64,000 nucleotides of DNA from Apodospora peruviana (Eukaryota > Ascomycota > Sordariomycetes > Sordariales > Lasiosphaeriaceae), in contig JAUEDM010000002.1 of assembly GCA_033439685.1 (NCBI GenBank), forward strand, positions 372,001 through 436,000, written 5' to 3'. The notes under the pieces were generated by a model. The model made no database searches, was not told the DNA's origin, and saw only the letters and a program-made list of their open reading frames with translations. The first letter of the stretch is position 1. Each line of letters begins with the position of its first letter. Below, one piece after another: positions 42,250-54,109 of this stretch. A program made the position numbers and the translations under genes.

Positions 42250-42938
42250 ATGTACAATCAAAGAATATTGCCCTTCTCAACTACCAAACCATTTACTATC
42301 ATCGTGAAGTCCACCACTATCATCATTGCAGCTGTTATCGCTGCCATGGCAAGCGCAGGGGCAGTCCCAAAGAGCGAAGGCCGTGATGTCCACCTTTCTC
42401 GTATCCAATATATCCCCCGCCGAAGCAGCCCACTTCAATCGCCAAACGAAAAGACTACGAGTGGTTTGCCTGTGAGTACCTCACCTACCTACCTACCTAC
42501 ATGCTTCCATTCTTACCTACCTTACCCACTCCACCCTTCCAATATATATATATATATATACTTCCAACCCAATGCCATCAAAAAAGAAAAAAAAAAAAAA
42601 AACCCCTCACACTAACCGACACGTGTTCAAAGTCTTCTACACAGGCGAAGAATGCGGCGGCGACATCTTCGACCTGTTCGCCGGAGCCGGCGAGAGTCCC
42701 TGCACCAAAATGAACTCGGACGGCGGTTCCGTCGGCTGGTTCCCCTACACCAGCGGCAAGGGCATCCACGTCGCCAGCAACGACCGGTGCGGTAACCAGG
42801 CCAACTATTTTGGGCCTAACGAGCAGGGCTACCATCACGGCACGGCGAATGTTTGGCAGGGCCAGATTCAGGCGTTCAAGGTGAGTGATAACATTAAATG
42901 GTAAGGTTGATAATGGTATTTAGGATTTAGTTGGATGA
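42250..42938 (+). CDS. Small secreted cysteine-rich protein, first-exon frame uncertain
   Basis: The first exon (42250-42471) opens with a long signal-peptide-like stretch (TIIVKSTTIIIAAVIAAMAS). The intron is 42472-42632 (GTGAGT, branch CACTAAC), with a TA repeat and A-runs inside. The second exon (42633-42880) encodes FYTGEECGGDIFDLFAGAGE, CTKMNSDGGSVGWFPYTSG and NDRCGNQANYFGPNEQGYHH, a pattern common in small fungal secreted proteins. It joins in phase to the first-exon frame ending IAKRKDYEWFA, with a Kex2-like KR, but not to the frame of the signal peptide. A last short exon (42924-42938) after a 43-nt intron is possible; otherwise the frame ends at 42904. Confidence 0.55.
42542..42560 (+). 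repeat. (TA)n dinucleotide repeat in an intron
   Basis: About nine TA units within the 161-nt intron, followed by an A-rich stretch. Confidence 0.85.
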
Positions 42939-43866
42939 TCGAGGTGGTACAATTACGTTAGCCTGGGGCGGTTTGGATCCACTCTTTGTTGTTCGGTGTT
43001 TTGTCCAAGTACTTCCTAGTCAGTTCTTGACTTTCCTGTAACACTGCTGGCTCTATCACCTCACAGGGAGGCAACGCAACCCCTTTGTGAGGTTCTGTAT
43101 TATCTGTTACTCTTTTTCTTACCACAGTAGAGCTGCTGTGGACCATACCTAAATACTTATGATCTGATATATGATCTTATCCCAATGCCATGTTACCGGG
43201 ACGGACGGATTCTCAGACCGAGACTCTGCTCGCACTTCGGCCGGTCCTATGGCCCGGCAGTTATACTTCGCAATTGTTATTTTGCGCGTCGTCAGGCTGG
43301 GCAGGGCATAGTTTTTCCGTGTTCCGTGTTGCCGTTCCACGGCACGCACAGTGATGCCTTGGCTAAATCAAGATATAGGTAGCAATCTCTTAATTTCACC
43401 CTCGTATTACCCTATCTCCCCGGTACCTGTCATCAGCCTGGTCTGCCTACCGACTGGAACGGCCGGAGCAGATTATGAAATTATTTGGCGGGGAATGCAT
43501 GAGCTTTTCAGTGGGATGCGATGCTGACGCGAGGATGCATATTTCCCATGGTGGCAATGTTAGGTGGTAATGCAGAGCAATATGTCCCAGCAATATAAGC
43601 GCTTCAACCCAACAGATGGCACCGCCCAAGGGTAGGTAAGTACCGTGCAGTGTCTGACTGTGTGTATATATGTACGCGTGGACCCTGCCTTTCCATCCCG
43701 GTGATAGGATCTGATGCTGTAATCATTATCCCCTTACGGGCAAATGACCTTCGCACTAATCATCTCCCTACATAAATTTCAGAGTTTGCACTTGTCTCGT
43801 GGATGTCTACCTTAGTTACGTGAATTGCTAGCTCACGCTCGACCAGAGATACTCTCATCATCAACA
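42939..43866. other. Intergenic, no gene seen
   Basis: No supported frame. It contains the promoter of the lipocalin-like gene. Confidence 0.55.
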
Positions 43867-44420
43867 ATGAAGATCAACTCAACTGAAATCATCGCCGCTC
43901 TGGCGGGCACCTACCAGCTGATCAACGTGACTTCGTATCATAAACCCCCTTCAACCCCAGTATATCTTCCCATTAACCAACCACAATTAGATACCAAAAC
44001 GGCATCCTCCAGCCCGGCCCAAGCAACTGGGGTCCCGACCCCGTCGGCCTGCTGACCTACACCCGCGAGGGCTACATGTCGGCGAACCAGGCGGCGACGG
44101 TCCCGGAGTGGCGGCCCACAAACATCGTCTGGCCGCCCAAGGACAACGATTCCGATGCCGATTGGGCGCTCATCGGCCGGCACGCCATGTCATACGCCGG
44201 TCACTTCAGCATCAACACCAGCCTGCCGGCGACCACGACCCACGGCCAGCTGCTGCACGGCCCTCTGGTTGTGGCCAGCATGCCGTATTTCGTCGGTCAG
44301 GTGCAGGTGCGCAATTATACCGTGAAGGAGCAGGACGGCGAGACCTATCTGTTTGTGCACGCGGGAAACGTCTCGGCGCTGATGAGTGAGATTTTGTGGA
44401 GGAGGGTTGCTAAGGGGTGA
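43867..44420 (+). CDS. Lipocalin-like domain protein
   Basis: Exon 1 (43867-43934) and exon 2 (43991-44420) flank a 56-nt intron (GTATCA donor, CATTAACC branch, AATTAG acceptor) and encode 165 residues in phase. The start IIAALAGTYQLINVTSYQNG, then DPVGLLTYTREGYMSANQ, then IGRHAMSYAGHFSIN and the strand VRNYTVKEQDGETYLFVHAG fit the lipocalin-like family in Pezizomycotina and bacteria. Members are small beta-barrels thought to bind hydrophobic ligands; some sit in polyketide clusters. There is no signal peptide, so it is probably cytosolic. It is convergent with the next gene. Confidence 0.82.
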
Positions 44421-44587
44421 ATCGCTTTTCACGAAAGACAGTAGGAAAATTATGTTATGTGAGAGACCTGCTCCGTTTCTTATTTTCTGGCTGATCTATA
44501 GACTATTCGTGAAAGCAACGAGCGTGAGAGGTTATATTACAGAGTTGGTTTGTTGATTGACATATCAGCCGCCGATCATGTGAAGAC

Positions 44588-45043
44588 TCAAGCGCAGATA
44601 AATTGGCCGCCAGTTCCGATAACAGCCCCGTCGTCGCATTTGATCTTGTCCTTGCTGAACTTACAGTTGGAGTTGAAGTTGCCGTCGCGCTCGAGCGTGA
44701 GACCCGAACCGCCGCACCCCTGGAGGGTGAAGGGTCCGTTGTCGCCCGAGAGCTCCTTGACGGAGAAGTTGATGCCGCAGGGGTTGCCGTCACCGGCCAC
44801 GATCTGGGTGAACCCGCTGCAGATGTCAGGGGTGCCGTTCGACCTAACAAAATTGAGATGCTTTGTCAGTCTGGCTGTCATGTCGGATAAACAAGGACAG
44901 AAAGGGGGATGAATTACACACCAGGCAACTTGGGACAAGGATCCATCCGGACCTTTGCGCGTAGCATGGAAGACGGTTGCTCCGGCCATCGGGGAGATGG
45001 CGATGACGGATGCGGCGGCCTTGGTGAGAGTAGAGAATTGCAT
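44588..45043 (-). CDS. Small secreted cysteine-rich protein
   Basis: Two exons, 45043-44922 and 44843-44588, with a 78-nt intron (GTGTGT, TTGTTAG), give 125 residues in phase. The signal peptide is MQFSTLTKAAASVIAISPMA. The mature part has ATVFHATRKGPDGSLSQVAW, then DICSGFTQIVAGDGNPCG, PFTLQGCGGSGLTLERDG and NFNSNCKFSKDKIKCDDGA, ending GQFIC. Six cysteines and many glycines indicate a small disulfide-bonded extracellular fold. I do not recognise a named family. Confidence 0.8.
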   Translation of the reverse strand: MQFSTLTKAAASVIAISPMAGATVFHATRKGPDGSLSQVAWCVIHPPFCPCLSDMTARLTKHLNFVRSNGTPDICSGFTQIVAGDGNPCGINFSVKELSGDNGPFTLQGCGGSGLTLERDGNFNSNCKFSKDKIKCDDGAVIGTGGQFICA

Positions 45044-46633
45044 TTCTAGAGAGGGGGTTCGTTAGTGTCAAAGTAACAGAGTCAAAGGAGCGTACTGCTG
45101 AAATACTGACTGGCGGCTAGGATTGGGTGTATTGTTGAGATAGTTATGTGAGGTTGGTAGTAGTAGATGGGGTTAGAGGTGCTTAATCTAAGTGCTTGCT
45201 TTGTTTGTGTTGTGAAGATATCGTCAATGGATTTGGTCGGGTTGTCGAAGCATTTATATTAGACTTCTCTTCCATCGACTGGTAGGCTCTCACTCCATTC
45301 CTACACCAAGATATCGAAGATGGTCCTCAAAACAGCGACCCAGTTGTTGAGACTTGAGACAGTTGTTCAAACATCACCATTCACGCCGCAGTATCATCTT
45401 CATGCCATAGGGCCAGCCTCATCTTCCATAATTCGGTTGTTGGCAATGAGAAACCTCACAAGGGCTGGGTTTTACGACATAACAAAGGCTGGCTTCCCTT
45501 TCAGCCTCAGCTGCAGACCAAGAGGCGTTGGTCTTCACTGTGAGATTGTTATTGCGGGACGAGCCGTCGCTCAGCTACAATCCAGCGGCAAATACCTACT
45601 ATGTTAGGCAGACCCAGTCTCAATCGGAGACCAAACAGATACAGCCCCTGTCAGAAGTCTGTTTTTATGGGTTTACGGGTGATCACAAAGGTTACTAACA
45701 ATAGAGTTGTTGAATCATGGCCGCCTTGACAGGGCCGCATATCGAGCATGCAAGATACTTAGTCATGATAGCAAAGCACGCCACGAAATTGAAGTCAAAC
45801 CCCTTTGGCGCCTCCTACGCCGCTACGATGTATTGATCTCGGCCATCGGCTCTCACATTTGGCGAAGTCATGGACAGACCACAGATGAGCGAAATACATG
45901 CAGTCGGCATCTGCCTCCTTTATTTTGCATTCAGCAAACTCAAAGGAACTTTGAAGCCACCTCCCATCCCAGGTAACACGGTTACCAGTGAGCGGCTTTA
46001 CGCCTTACGGGAACTCCCTTTGGTCTCGTCATGCCGACCCTTCACCAGAATTTGGGCGCCTTCATGAGGTAAGCTCGAATAAACTTCACTACCTTATCCA
46101 CACTTCCTGTAACAGCCACCTGTTTTGTCGAAATCATGCTCCAGAGTGCTCAGACATTTGCTGACGTTTAAGGAGCTCGTACAGCTGGAACAGAAACCAA
46201 CAACTACAAGTTACAGAAACAACCTCTCCTGTCTCTTCACGTGTAAGCTGACGCTGAATAAAGGGTAAGCCACCAAGCCATTGAGAGAACGTAATACCAC
46301 TGTTCGGTTACAGAACAACACGTTGGTATTGAGTCCGACCTTACCAATCATGCAGTGCCTCCCTCAACACCTGCTCGCAGTTTCCCGTCTCTTGGCCCCC
46401 TCGACAATATGTCCAAGTACATATACCAACACAATGCTGTCTCGCTCTTTGCACTGTATGCCAAGTCTCGAGAAACAAGATTTCCTTGTTCAACGCATTC
46501 GATTCTGCTGATGGGGTAATATCGACATGCAGCAATACCCAGCACACATATCGGCATCGACACCACCGGAACAGGCAGGTCACCATGCATTCATCTCTTG
46601 ATATATCGCCGCCCTGTAGGTGCTCTAACAATC
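45044..46633. other. Intergenic, no gene seen
   Basis: About 1.6 kb. Frames found here are short and lack family features. It carries the 5' flank of the secreted gene to the left and the 3' flank of the GPI-type protein to the right. Confidence 0.55.
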
Positions 46634-47353
46634 TCACATGACCACCCCGACCATTCCCACCACAGCCAAAGCACCCAGCACCGCTGCCAACCTGGCATAG
46701 ACATCATTGGACGCCGCACCTGTATTCTTGCTCGGCGAGCTCCCACTGCTCCCGCCACCAAACCCATTTGCAACCGTGCTAGTACTACTACTACTACCGC
46801 TACTAGTAGTAGTGCTGCTACTCTCGGGCGGCGACGTCGGACTCGGCCCCGCATCGCCGGCCACAACGGTAGTGCAATCATCCGCGAAATCAAAACACGC
46901 CCCGGATACGGTCCCGCACGCCGCGCCGGGCGGGCAGTACCAGTCGTCGTCGGCCGAGACGCATTGCTTGGACGGTTTCGGTGCGCCGTCGCACGCTGGC
47001 AGGGTCTAATCACCTCACAAGATACAGTTAGCAGATGGTGGCACGAGTTAGGGAAGGGTGGATGGACGCACATATGTAGGCACCACGGCACCGCAATTCG
47101 TCGAGTCGCCAAACGGACAGCAGCCCTCGTCTGGCGAGCCGGCGTTGACGCACCACGCGGTAAGGGGGCAGCAGCCGCCCGCGCAGCAGACCGCACCGCC
47201 GGAACAGCAGCCCGGCTGGTTGGGGCAGGTCACGCCGCTGAGTACGCCGCCACTACAGTCGGATACGGGGTAAGGGTCAATGAAGCTCGTTGCGAGGGAG
47301 AGGCCTGTTAAGGCGAGGAGAAGGGTGACGAAGAGGGTTGTTTGGGAGAACAT
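46634..47353 (-). CDS. Cys-rich, probably GPI-anchored surface protein
   Basis: Two exons, 47353-47072 and 47005-46634, with a 66-nt intron (GTGCGT, CTAAC, ATTAG), give 217 residues. The signal peptide (MFSQTTLFVTLLLALTGLSL) is followed by a granulin-like cysteine cluster: CPNQPGCCSGGAVCCAGGCC, then CPFGDSTNC. A second cysteine block (CDGAPKPSKQC, YCPPGAACGTVSGAC) leads to a Ser/Thr-rich stalk. The C-terminal hydrophobic tail (LAAVLGALAVVGMVGVVM) has no basic tail, the usual GPI-attachment signal. Likely on the outer cell surface or in the wall. Confidence 0.82.
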
Positions 47354-48591
47354 CGTGACGACTCGCAGCTGTGCTTGGCAGTGAAGTCAAATGTGTTTGC
47401 CTTGAGAACAACGGAGAGATAGTTGCGGGAATCGCTCATAGATAAGAAGACGACTTCAGTTGGAGGTCTGAAGCGTCCCTAACCTAACACGGGGTGGCAA
47501 GGCTGGCTTTGAAGACCCCGAAGAAGTCAAGCGGCGCAATTCCAATATTGGGGAGCGCCACATGCAAGCTGTAATGGATGGGCAGGTAAGGATTGGCCCA
47601 GCGCTTACCTTGTGGTTGTTCAGCTGGTCGACAAAAGGGGTTATGGTGGCGATCCGAGGCAAGCCACCAACCACTTCTTCCACTGAGAGAGCGGTCCAGA
47701 CTACACTGCTGGATTACCATTAAAAGTCTGGAACGGTGCAGTCCAACCCAGGAGTTTTCGCTCGTTTGTTGGCTGAGGTGTGTACAAATTAGGGACAACC
47801 CGTGCAGCTAGATAGTCGAGTTGAAGTGCCTGGCCAGTATTCTCTTCTTCCTCTTCTTCCGATATCTGGTGATTGACGTGGCTGCATCTCTAGCAGACCC
47901 TCTTATAGGCCGTCCAATTGTGTGTGGTTCGTCGCTCTTTGCGAGGGTAATAACACTGCCGGGAAATTTGAAAGAGAGCCGCCCAGAACAAATACGAACA
48001 GCACAATGCAGCGTCGCGGGCCGCGTATGTACCTCGCAAAACCTTTTGAAGAGAGGCAGGCCCAAGATCAAGAAGAAAAGCGACCGCCATAAAGACAAGG
48101 AGGCAGCCACCGGAGCAGCAGCAGCGTCGGACAACGGACCTGGACAAGGCTTCGGTCTTTGCCGTCGCGTCGCTATTCATTGTACAGAATCAGAAACCAG
48201 ACTTTTTTTTTTTTTGGTGCTTGCGGTATGTTGTTACAGTGCTTGCCCGCCTGCATCTGTTGGTGTGATGTGATTGAGAGAGTGACTTTCGTTTGCTGGG
48301 AGGGAGCGGGGACGCAAAATTTTAGGAGAGGGCGAAAGATCACTCAGGTGAATCGTGATGAAAGCAACTGCTCGAAGCCAGCGGTGGGTGAACTGGTCAG
48401 GTGCAGAAAAACATATCGTGAATGATTCACAGGCCTGTTCAGACGAAATTCTGCACATAGACGGACCAACGTCTCCGAGTTATTGACATGAGATCGGATG
48501 GCAGATCAGTTCATCATTACGTGTCTGTGAAGTCGAGGACATATTCTCGCCAGATTCTGGCAGTCGCAAACAATAACCCTTCTCACCAGTA
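47354..48591. other. Intergenic, no gene seen
   Basis: Contains the promoter of the surface protein. A T-run occurs near 48205. No frame supported. Confidence 0.55.
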
Positions 48592-50700
48592 TCAGTGATG
48601 CCCACCAGGCCACTGCCTGATAATAATATCGGCCGCCTAGTTCTCCTTATTAGCACGCTCCCAAAGACACAAACACAAATCTGCAGGAAAGACTCACCTT
48701 CTCCGCCAAAGCATAAGCCGTAGCACTGAGATGAGCACTCGGCAAAACAGGCACAACACTCATATCCACAACCCTCAGCCCATCCACCCCATGAACCTTC
48801 AGATCAGGTCCAACAACACCCCCTTTTGTCTCCGGTAACATGGCAGCCGTACAACATGGGTGCTGCAACGAAAGAATAATATGATCTTTGACAAACTCCT
48901 TCAAGTCGGCATCGCTCTGCACTTCCGGACCAGGCAACAGCTCGACAGAACCATACTTGCGTTGCGTAGGCGTGTTCACAAGCTGCCGCATATATCGCAC
49001 ATGCGCGACATGCAGATCGAAATCGATGGGATTCGAACCGGACCGGTAATCCAAGACCGGCTGGTCGAGCGGAGAACTCACGTTCAAACGAACGGTCCCC
49101 CGGCTGAGAGGGTGTAACAGGAATGCGTAGATAGTTGTCCCCGAAAGCCAGGGGAACTCGAGAGACGGCGAGTCCGGGTTCTCGTACAGCTTCGCTAGGG
49201 CTAATAGTTGCGCTTTGTAGCCCGCCACCATGGCGGGATTTGATCCATAATCCGGTCCAGATGGTAAATAGGACGCTAGTTCGGGACTGTTGGCTACCGC
49301 CCTGATCTTGTTGACCATTGACCGATACTTGGTCGGCGCGACGCGCGGGAGAGACAGATAGAGCGCGCTGTTGCCCATCGCTACTGTGTACGGCCCCTGG
49401 GCGGGTACTTCATCGAACGCCGCGACCGCGTTGGCGTAGTAGGTCGGATCTGAAAAGTCGGACGGCATGTCTGAAAAGTTGGTCGGTTTGGTGTAGTTCC
49501 AGCTGATGGGCGGCGCGCTGTGGTCTTGGAGGTTGGCGCCCACGCCGGGCAGGTCGGCTACCACCGGGATTCCTGCTGCTCGCAGGAAAGATGCTGGCCC
49601 TATTCCGCTTCGCTGCAGGATTGTTGGTGTGTGGAACGCCCCTGCTGAGATGATTACTTCCGCTTTGGCTGTTACGTTGAAGAGCCGGCCGTTTGGGAGG
49701 GAACGGACTTCGACAAGTGGTGGACCTTTGTTGGACTTCTTGGGATACACAACTCTGACGACCTGGTGCTGAACTAATAGGTCGTAGTTTGTCCTGTTGG
49801 AGACCACTTCGTAATGGCCGAGTTCAGCGTGGGAGCGTCGCATGGTGATGGGATGTTCCGAGGTCGGTATCCAGCAGATTCCCTCTTTGTCGCCGCCGGC
49901 GCATTCCTTTTTGGCTGGGATGCCCATTTCTCTGAACGTGTGCTCGAGTACGGGTTGGTCGCCGAACTGGAAAGGCGGGAAGCTCGAGTAGATAGGCGTC
50001 GAGCCGCCATACGCTGCCGCGATGTCCCATGTGTAGCCGTATCTCTTGGCCACGGCGGGTGGCGGCTTGGTGAAGGTTACGCTCTGATTTTCTACCCTGT
50101 CAGTCCACAACTCCATTGTACGTAACGTCTCCGACTTGCCTTCTTGAAGAAAGGGAGTATCGAGCGCCAAGTCCACTGAATGTCGCTCTGGCCGAAACCA
50201 GCAACCTCGGCCCAAGAATCATAGTCGAAACGCGTGCCGCGATCGAAGAACTGGCCGTTGGCACAGCTACTGCCGCCGACTACCTTGCCGACCTTGACGA
50301 AAGCCGTTACATTCCTCATCTCGGGGTTAGGCAACGAGAAAAAGGTCCACGAGTCGACGGGGTTGCTTATGGACTGAAATGGCAGGTCTGGCGGATCGAT
50401 CACCCCGGGCGCGTACTCGATCTTGCCATACTCGATTACGAGGACATTTTCTAAACCTTGAATTAGTGGCTGTCTTCCTTTGGTTGGTGCGGTTGTGTGC
50501 TCACTGGCGGGAAACGCTTCTGTCAGTCGGTCAGCCACTGTCAGGCCGGCGGTTCCTCCGCCGGTGATGACGAAGTCGTAGTTGCTACGCAGCTCGGATG
50601 CGTCTGTCAGGAGTTGGCGCTTGAATATCGATCGCGGTTCCGAAACAGCTGCGCTCACCAGACCGGCGAGCAGGACGACGGCGGTGACCAAACCACCCAT
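48592..50700 (-). CDS. Secreted GMC oxidoreductase (FAD-dependent)
   Basis: Four exons (50700-50505, 50456-50140, 50083-48698, 48636-48592) give 647 residues. A signal peptide (MGGLVTAVVLLAGLVSAAVS) leads the FAD-binding motif DFVITGGGTAGLTVADRL. GMC signature 1 region (VGKVVGGSSCANGQFFDRGT) and signature 2 (GAFHTPTILQRSGIGPASF) are present. The catalytic region has His about 577 in LSLQHPCCTAAM and His about 620 in PSAHLSATAYALAEKAADII. The second intron starts with GC instead of GT (AAG|GCAAGT). Family members oxidise alcohols or sugars (aryl-alcohol, choline or glucose type), passing electrons to oxygen. The substrate is not clear; the usual G of the HP-x-GT motif is Cys here. Confidence 0.92.
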
Positions 50701-52387
50701 TTTCTGAAAGACAACTCCGTTGAATCCACGACGACCAGAAGGAAAGTGGAAGAGTCATGAGAACGGCTGTGCTGTACAACAATCTTAAGGAGTTTCTTCT
50801 ATGTCACGACACGCAAGGTTCCAGGGTTCTGAGTATGTCGCAATTCGATATTTCCGACTGCAGGGCCCTTCAATGGTTGTACTCTATGCACGAGGGACTG
50901 GGATCCCATTGGTGATACCGCGCCTGTATGTGGACTGGAACTGCGACCTTGGTAATGGCTTGAGCGGGGAAATTCCCTAATGCGTACACCAAATGCAAGG
51001 CAGCCAACCAAGGCTGTTCAATACGAATCACATCCTGACGAGTGTGTGTGTTCTGTGGGATAAAACGTGAGCAAGGGGTGGGTGAGAGCGGCCGCAGTGG
51101 CGTTAATATCACGACAGCATCGCCGCCCACAGCTTTGCTAGTAGAGCGCTGTATGGCCGAGAACAATAATACATCGCGATATTTCCTAGTCTATTGATGG
51201 GACCTACTTGACATTTTGTCATCAGTATCCATATCAGCGACTTGACTGAGGATAACAGCGTCTGATTGGCCGAGTTGGTCGATGTCGGATCACTGGAAAA
51301 GTGGCATTCTATCGGGTCCCTTAACCCGTACCTTCAGTCCCTTTGATAAAAGTACCTGGTAATCAATGCCATCGGGGCCAAAAGTAAAAGGACAGGATAA
51401 GGAGTAAATGGGATAATAAGGAACCGAAAGGGGCAATCAAGAATAGCAAAATTATAAGACAACAAAAACATACAGCACCAGGGATTCGCTGGTCGTCACC
51501 GACCCAACTACTAGTCTGGCGATTAGGGGCTTATCTATCGGAGAGCGGACGGGATCCGGAGTTTTCCACTATCTATGGCCGTATGTACTATTAATGCCGC
51601 AACTTTATCATATATAGCTAGAATTGCAACGACATTTGTTTCCTCGATACAGTTATACCTTTCCCTCCTCTCTGTTTTGTCATCCCGTTGCGCACCATCG
51701 TCACTTCAGTACATATTGACCTGTCTGAAATGCTTGCATAGTGACCCCTAGGTCGACTACATGCACGTACCTCCGTAAACGTACACCGTGACATAGAGGA
51801 GTCTCGTTCCAAAACAGATACTTGCACGTCGGGTATTGTTTCCATTACACAGCACTGCATTCCCGACAAACACCTGGATATGGGGCTGTAATTCCGGGCG
51901 GATGTAAGTCAGTACGCACACCCGCCGGCGGCGACGTGCTACCGTAACGCAGCACAGCAGGTGTCATCCAGTCGGCAAAATCAGTACAACAAGATGATGT
52001 AGCAAAAGCGTGCGTGATGCGTGCAGTCAATGGATACATGCATTGTGCTTGTTTATATATCACTGACTATCCCGTGCGACGAACTTCAATGCTGTGGTCA
52101 TCAAGCAGTGGACAGGAGACGGGTCGTGCATCGTTGCCAGAACAAGAAGTGTCTACATGTATTCATGAATCAAGAAACACATCTAAACCCCTGCCCACAG
52201 TCAGAGATGCCATGGAAGCCGTTACGTGAACAGGGAGCTCATCGATAGGTAGGTACATGTAGTTGTACTCATATTCGTTCTCCGATACTGATTTAGCTCT
52301 CTAGGACTATCTTATGTGCCCTTTCCTCCTATACACATATCTCATCTTTTCCTCAACCCACCCTGCTCCCATCTCTACGTGGCAAAC
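50701..52387. other. Intergenic, no gene seen
   Basis: About 1.7 kb between two minus-strand genes; the GMC promoter lies at its left end. No supported frame. Confidence 0.55.
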
Positions 52388-54109
52388 TTATACAGTATAC
52401 CTGAAGAAGGTAGCATTATCACCCTTATGCCTCTCCGCCACGCGTTCCTCCTCAGTATACTCGCTAGGCGGCTTATGCTCGCGGTCGCGGCGCGCATTCT
52501 CGCGCCGGAGATAAATGGTCATGAAGATGGACAGGATCATGGCCATGGCCTGGCAGCCGAGCAGCGTCGAGTGGCCGGGCTTGTAGTTGGGCGCGTCTCT
52601 CGAGAGATACAGGTAGGCTGAGATGGTTCCTCCCAAGTTACCAAACCCAACATGCATGGCGATACCGACGCCGCGCTTCAGCGAGCCGCCGATGTTGTTT
52701 CCGTTCCACGCCACACCTTGCGGGACGTTGGGATAGATACCGCATGCCAGGAAGAAGCAGCCCGCATACTTGACGCCGTTGTTGTTGGTTGCCAGCAACA
52801 TGATCAGGCCGACGATTCTACACATAAGCTGTTAGATAAGGGGGTTTAAGGGGGGATGGGAGGGAGGGAAAAACGTACGCAGTAGCCATGAAGCCGATCA
52901 TGAAAACGCCACGCTGGCCGAGCCGGTCCGCGTACCACCCGGCAGTGATGCAGCAGATGCAGGCGGCGATGTAAGGGGGGACGGTCATCAGCTGCGCCAG
53001 GTTCGGGTTGTCCTTGTAGCCGAGATCGCGAACAATCGTCGGCAGGAAGAGCGAGTAGCTGTAGAGACCCGTGTAGACGCCGATGGTGATGAACATGTGC
53101 ACCCAGATCTTCCAGTCCTTGAGCGCGGCCCAGAAGTACTGCATGTCGAATTCGTCGGCAAGCGAGGAACGGTCCCTCTTCAAGCGCGCGAGGACTTCGG
53201 TCCGCTCGTCGTCGGTCAGGAACTTGGCTGTGTTGGGGTAGTCGTACATGGCCCAGAAGGCGAAGCAGGCTTTTGCGGTTGTTAGTCTTGGGAGTTTTGT
53301 GGCGGCGTTGGAAGGAGGAATAACGTACCGACGACGACAGTCAAGATACCCTCGAGGATGAAGATCCACTGCCATCCCGCCAGACCGGCGGTCCCGTCCA
53401 TCTCGATGATGCCGCGCGCGAGCAGACCGCCGAAAGCGCCTGCCGCGGTGGCGGCGGAGAAGAAGATGGCCATGCGGAAACCGCACTCGTGGCGCTGGTA
53501 CCACATGGTGATGCTGTTGCTTCCAGTTAGCTCACCCATGTTTCTTTCAACATCAGATCCCCAGCAGGGGGGGGGGGGGGAGACATACTAGTAAGTGATA
53601 CCAGGGAACAGACCACCCTCAGCAATACCCAAGAACACGCGCACCGCCATCAGACCCGAGTAGTTGTGCACGATGCCCATGAGGGTGCAGCACAGGCCCC
53701 AGGCGATCATGATGCAGGGGATCCAGATGGACGGCCGGAACCGCTTCATGGCCATGTTTGAGGGAATCTCGGCGGCGACATAAAAGGGAAAGAAGATGGC
53801 GAGGCAGTCGTTGAATTGTAGCCTCTTGGCGTCGAGGCCGAGGTCGACCTCGATGGTGTTGAGGCGCGCATTGCCGATGTTGGTGCGGTCGAGGAAGGAC
53901 AGCAGATACAAACAGGCCAGGAAGGGGATCAGGTAGGCGTCAATTTTCCGGAGAAGTTTCTTGGTCGACTGCTTGTCCCAGCCCGCCGACTCGAGCTGCA
54001 CGCTGTTGTCGCTTTCTTTGATGGCGTTCTTCTCGTTGGTTACGCTCGACGTCTCGGTCGCGAGCACGTCCTGCCCCGACGACACCTCGCCGGTGGATTG
54101 GTAACCCAT
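52388..54109 (-). CDS. MFS transporter, anion:cation symporter (Dal5-like) family
   Basis: Four exons (54109-53589, 53513-53329, 53269-52879, 52817-52388) give 508 residues, all junctions in phase. The first helix and loop AYLIPFLACLYLLSFLDRTN with IGNARL are typical of the ACS family. VRVFLGIAEGGLFPGITYY, WQWIFILEGILTVVVACFAF, the central FLTDDERTEVLARLKRD loop and GWYADRLGQRGVFMIGF agree. Relatives import organic anions such as allantoate, nicotinate or pantothenate; the substrate cannot be told. ATG 54109 is chosen because upstream in-frame sequence is unlike coding. Intron 1 contains a run of 14 G. Confidence 0.9.
53567..53580 (+). repeat. Run of 14 G in an intron of the ACS transporter
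   Basis: Homopolymer within intron 1 (53514-53588). It does not affect the coding frame, but its length is likely uncertain in the assembly. Confidence 0.9.

Noticed and set aside
46598..47311. 237-residue plus-strand frame opposite the GPI-type protein
   Set aside because: It is antisense to a spliced gene with signal peptide, cysteine clusters and GPI tail; the Arg/Thr-rich content is typical of a shadow frame.
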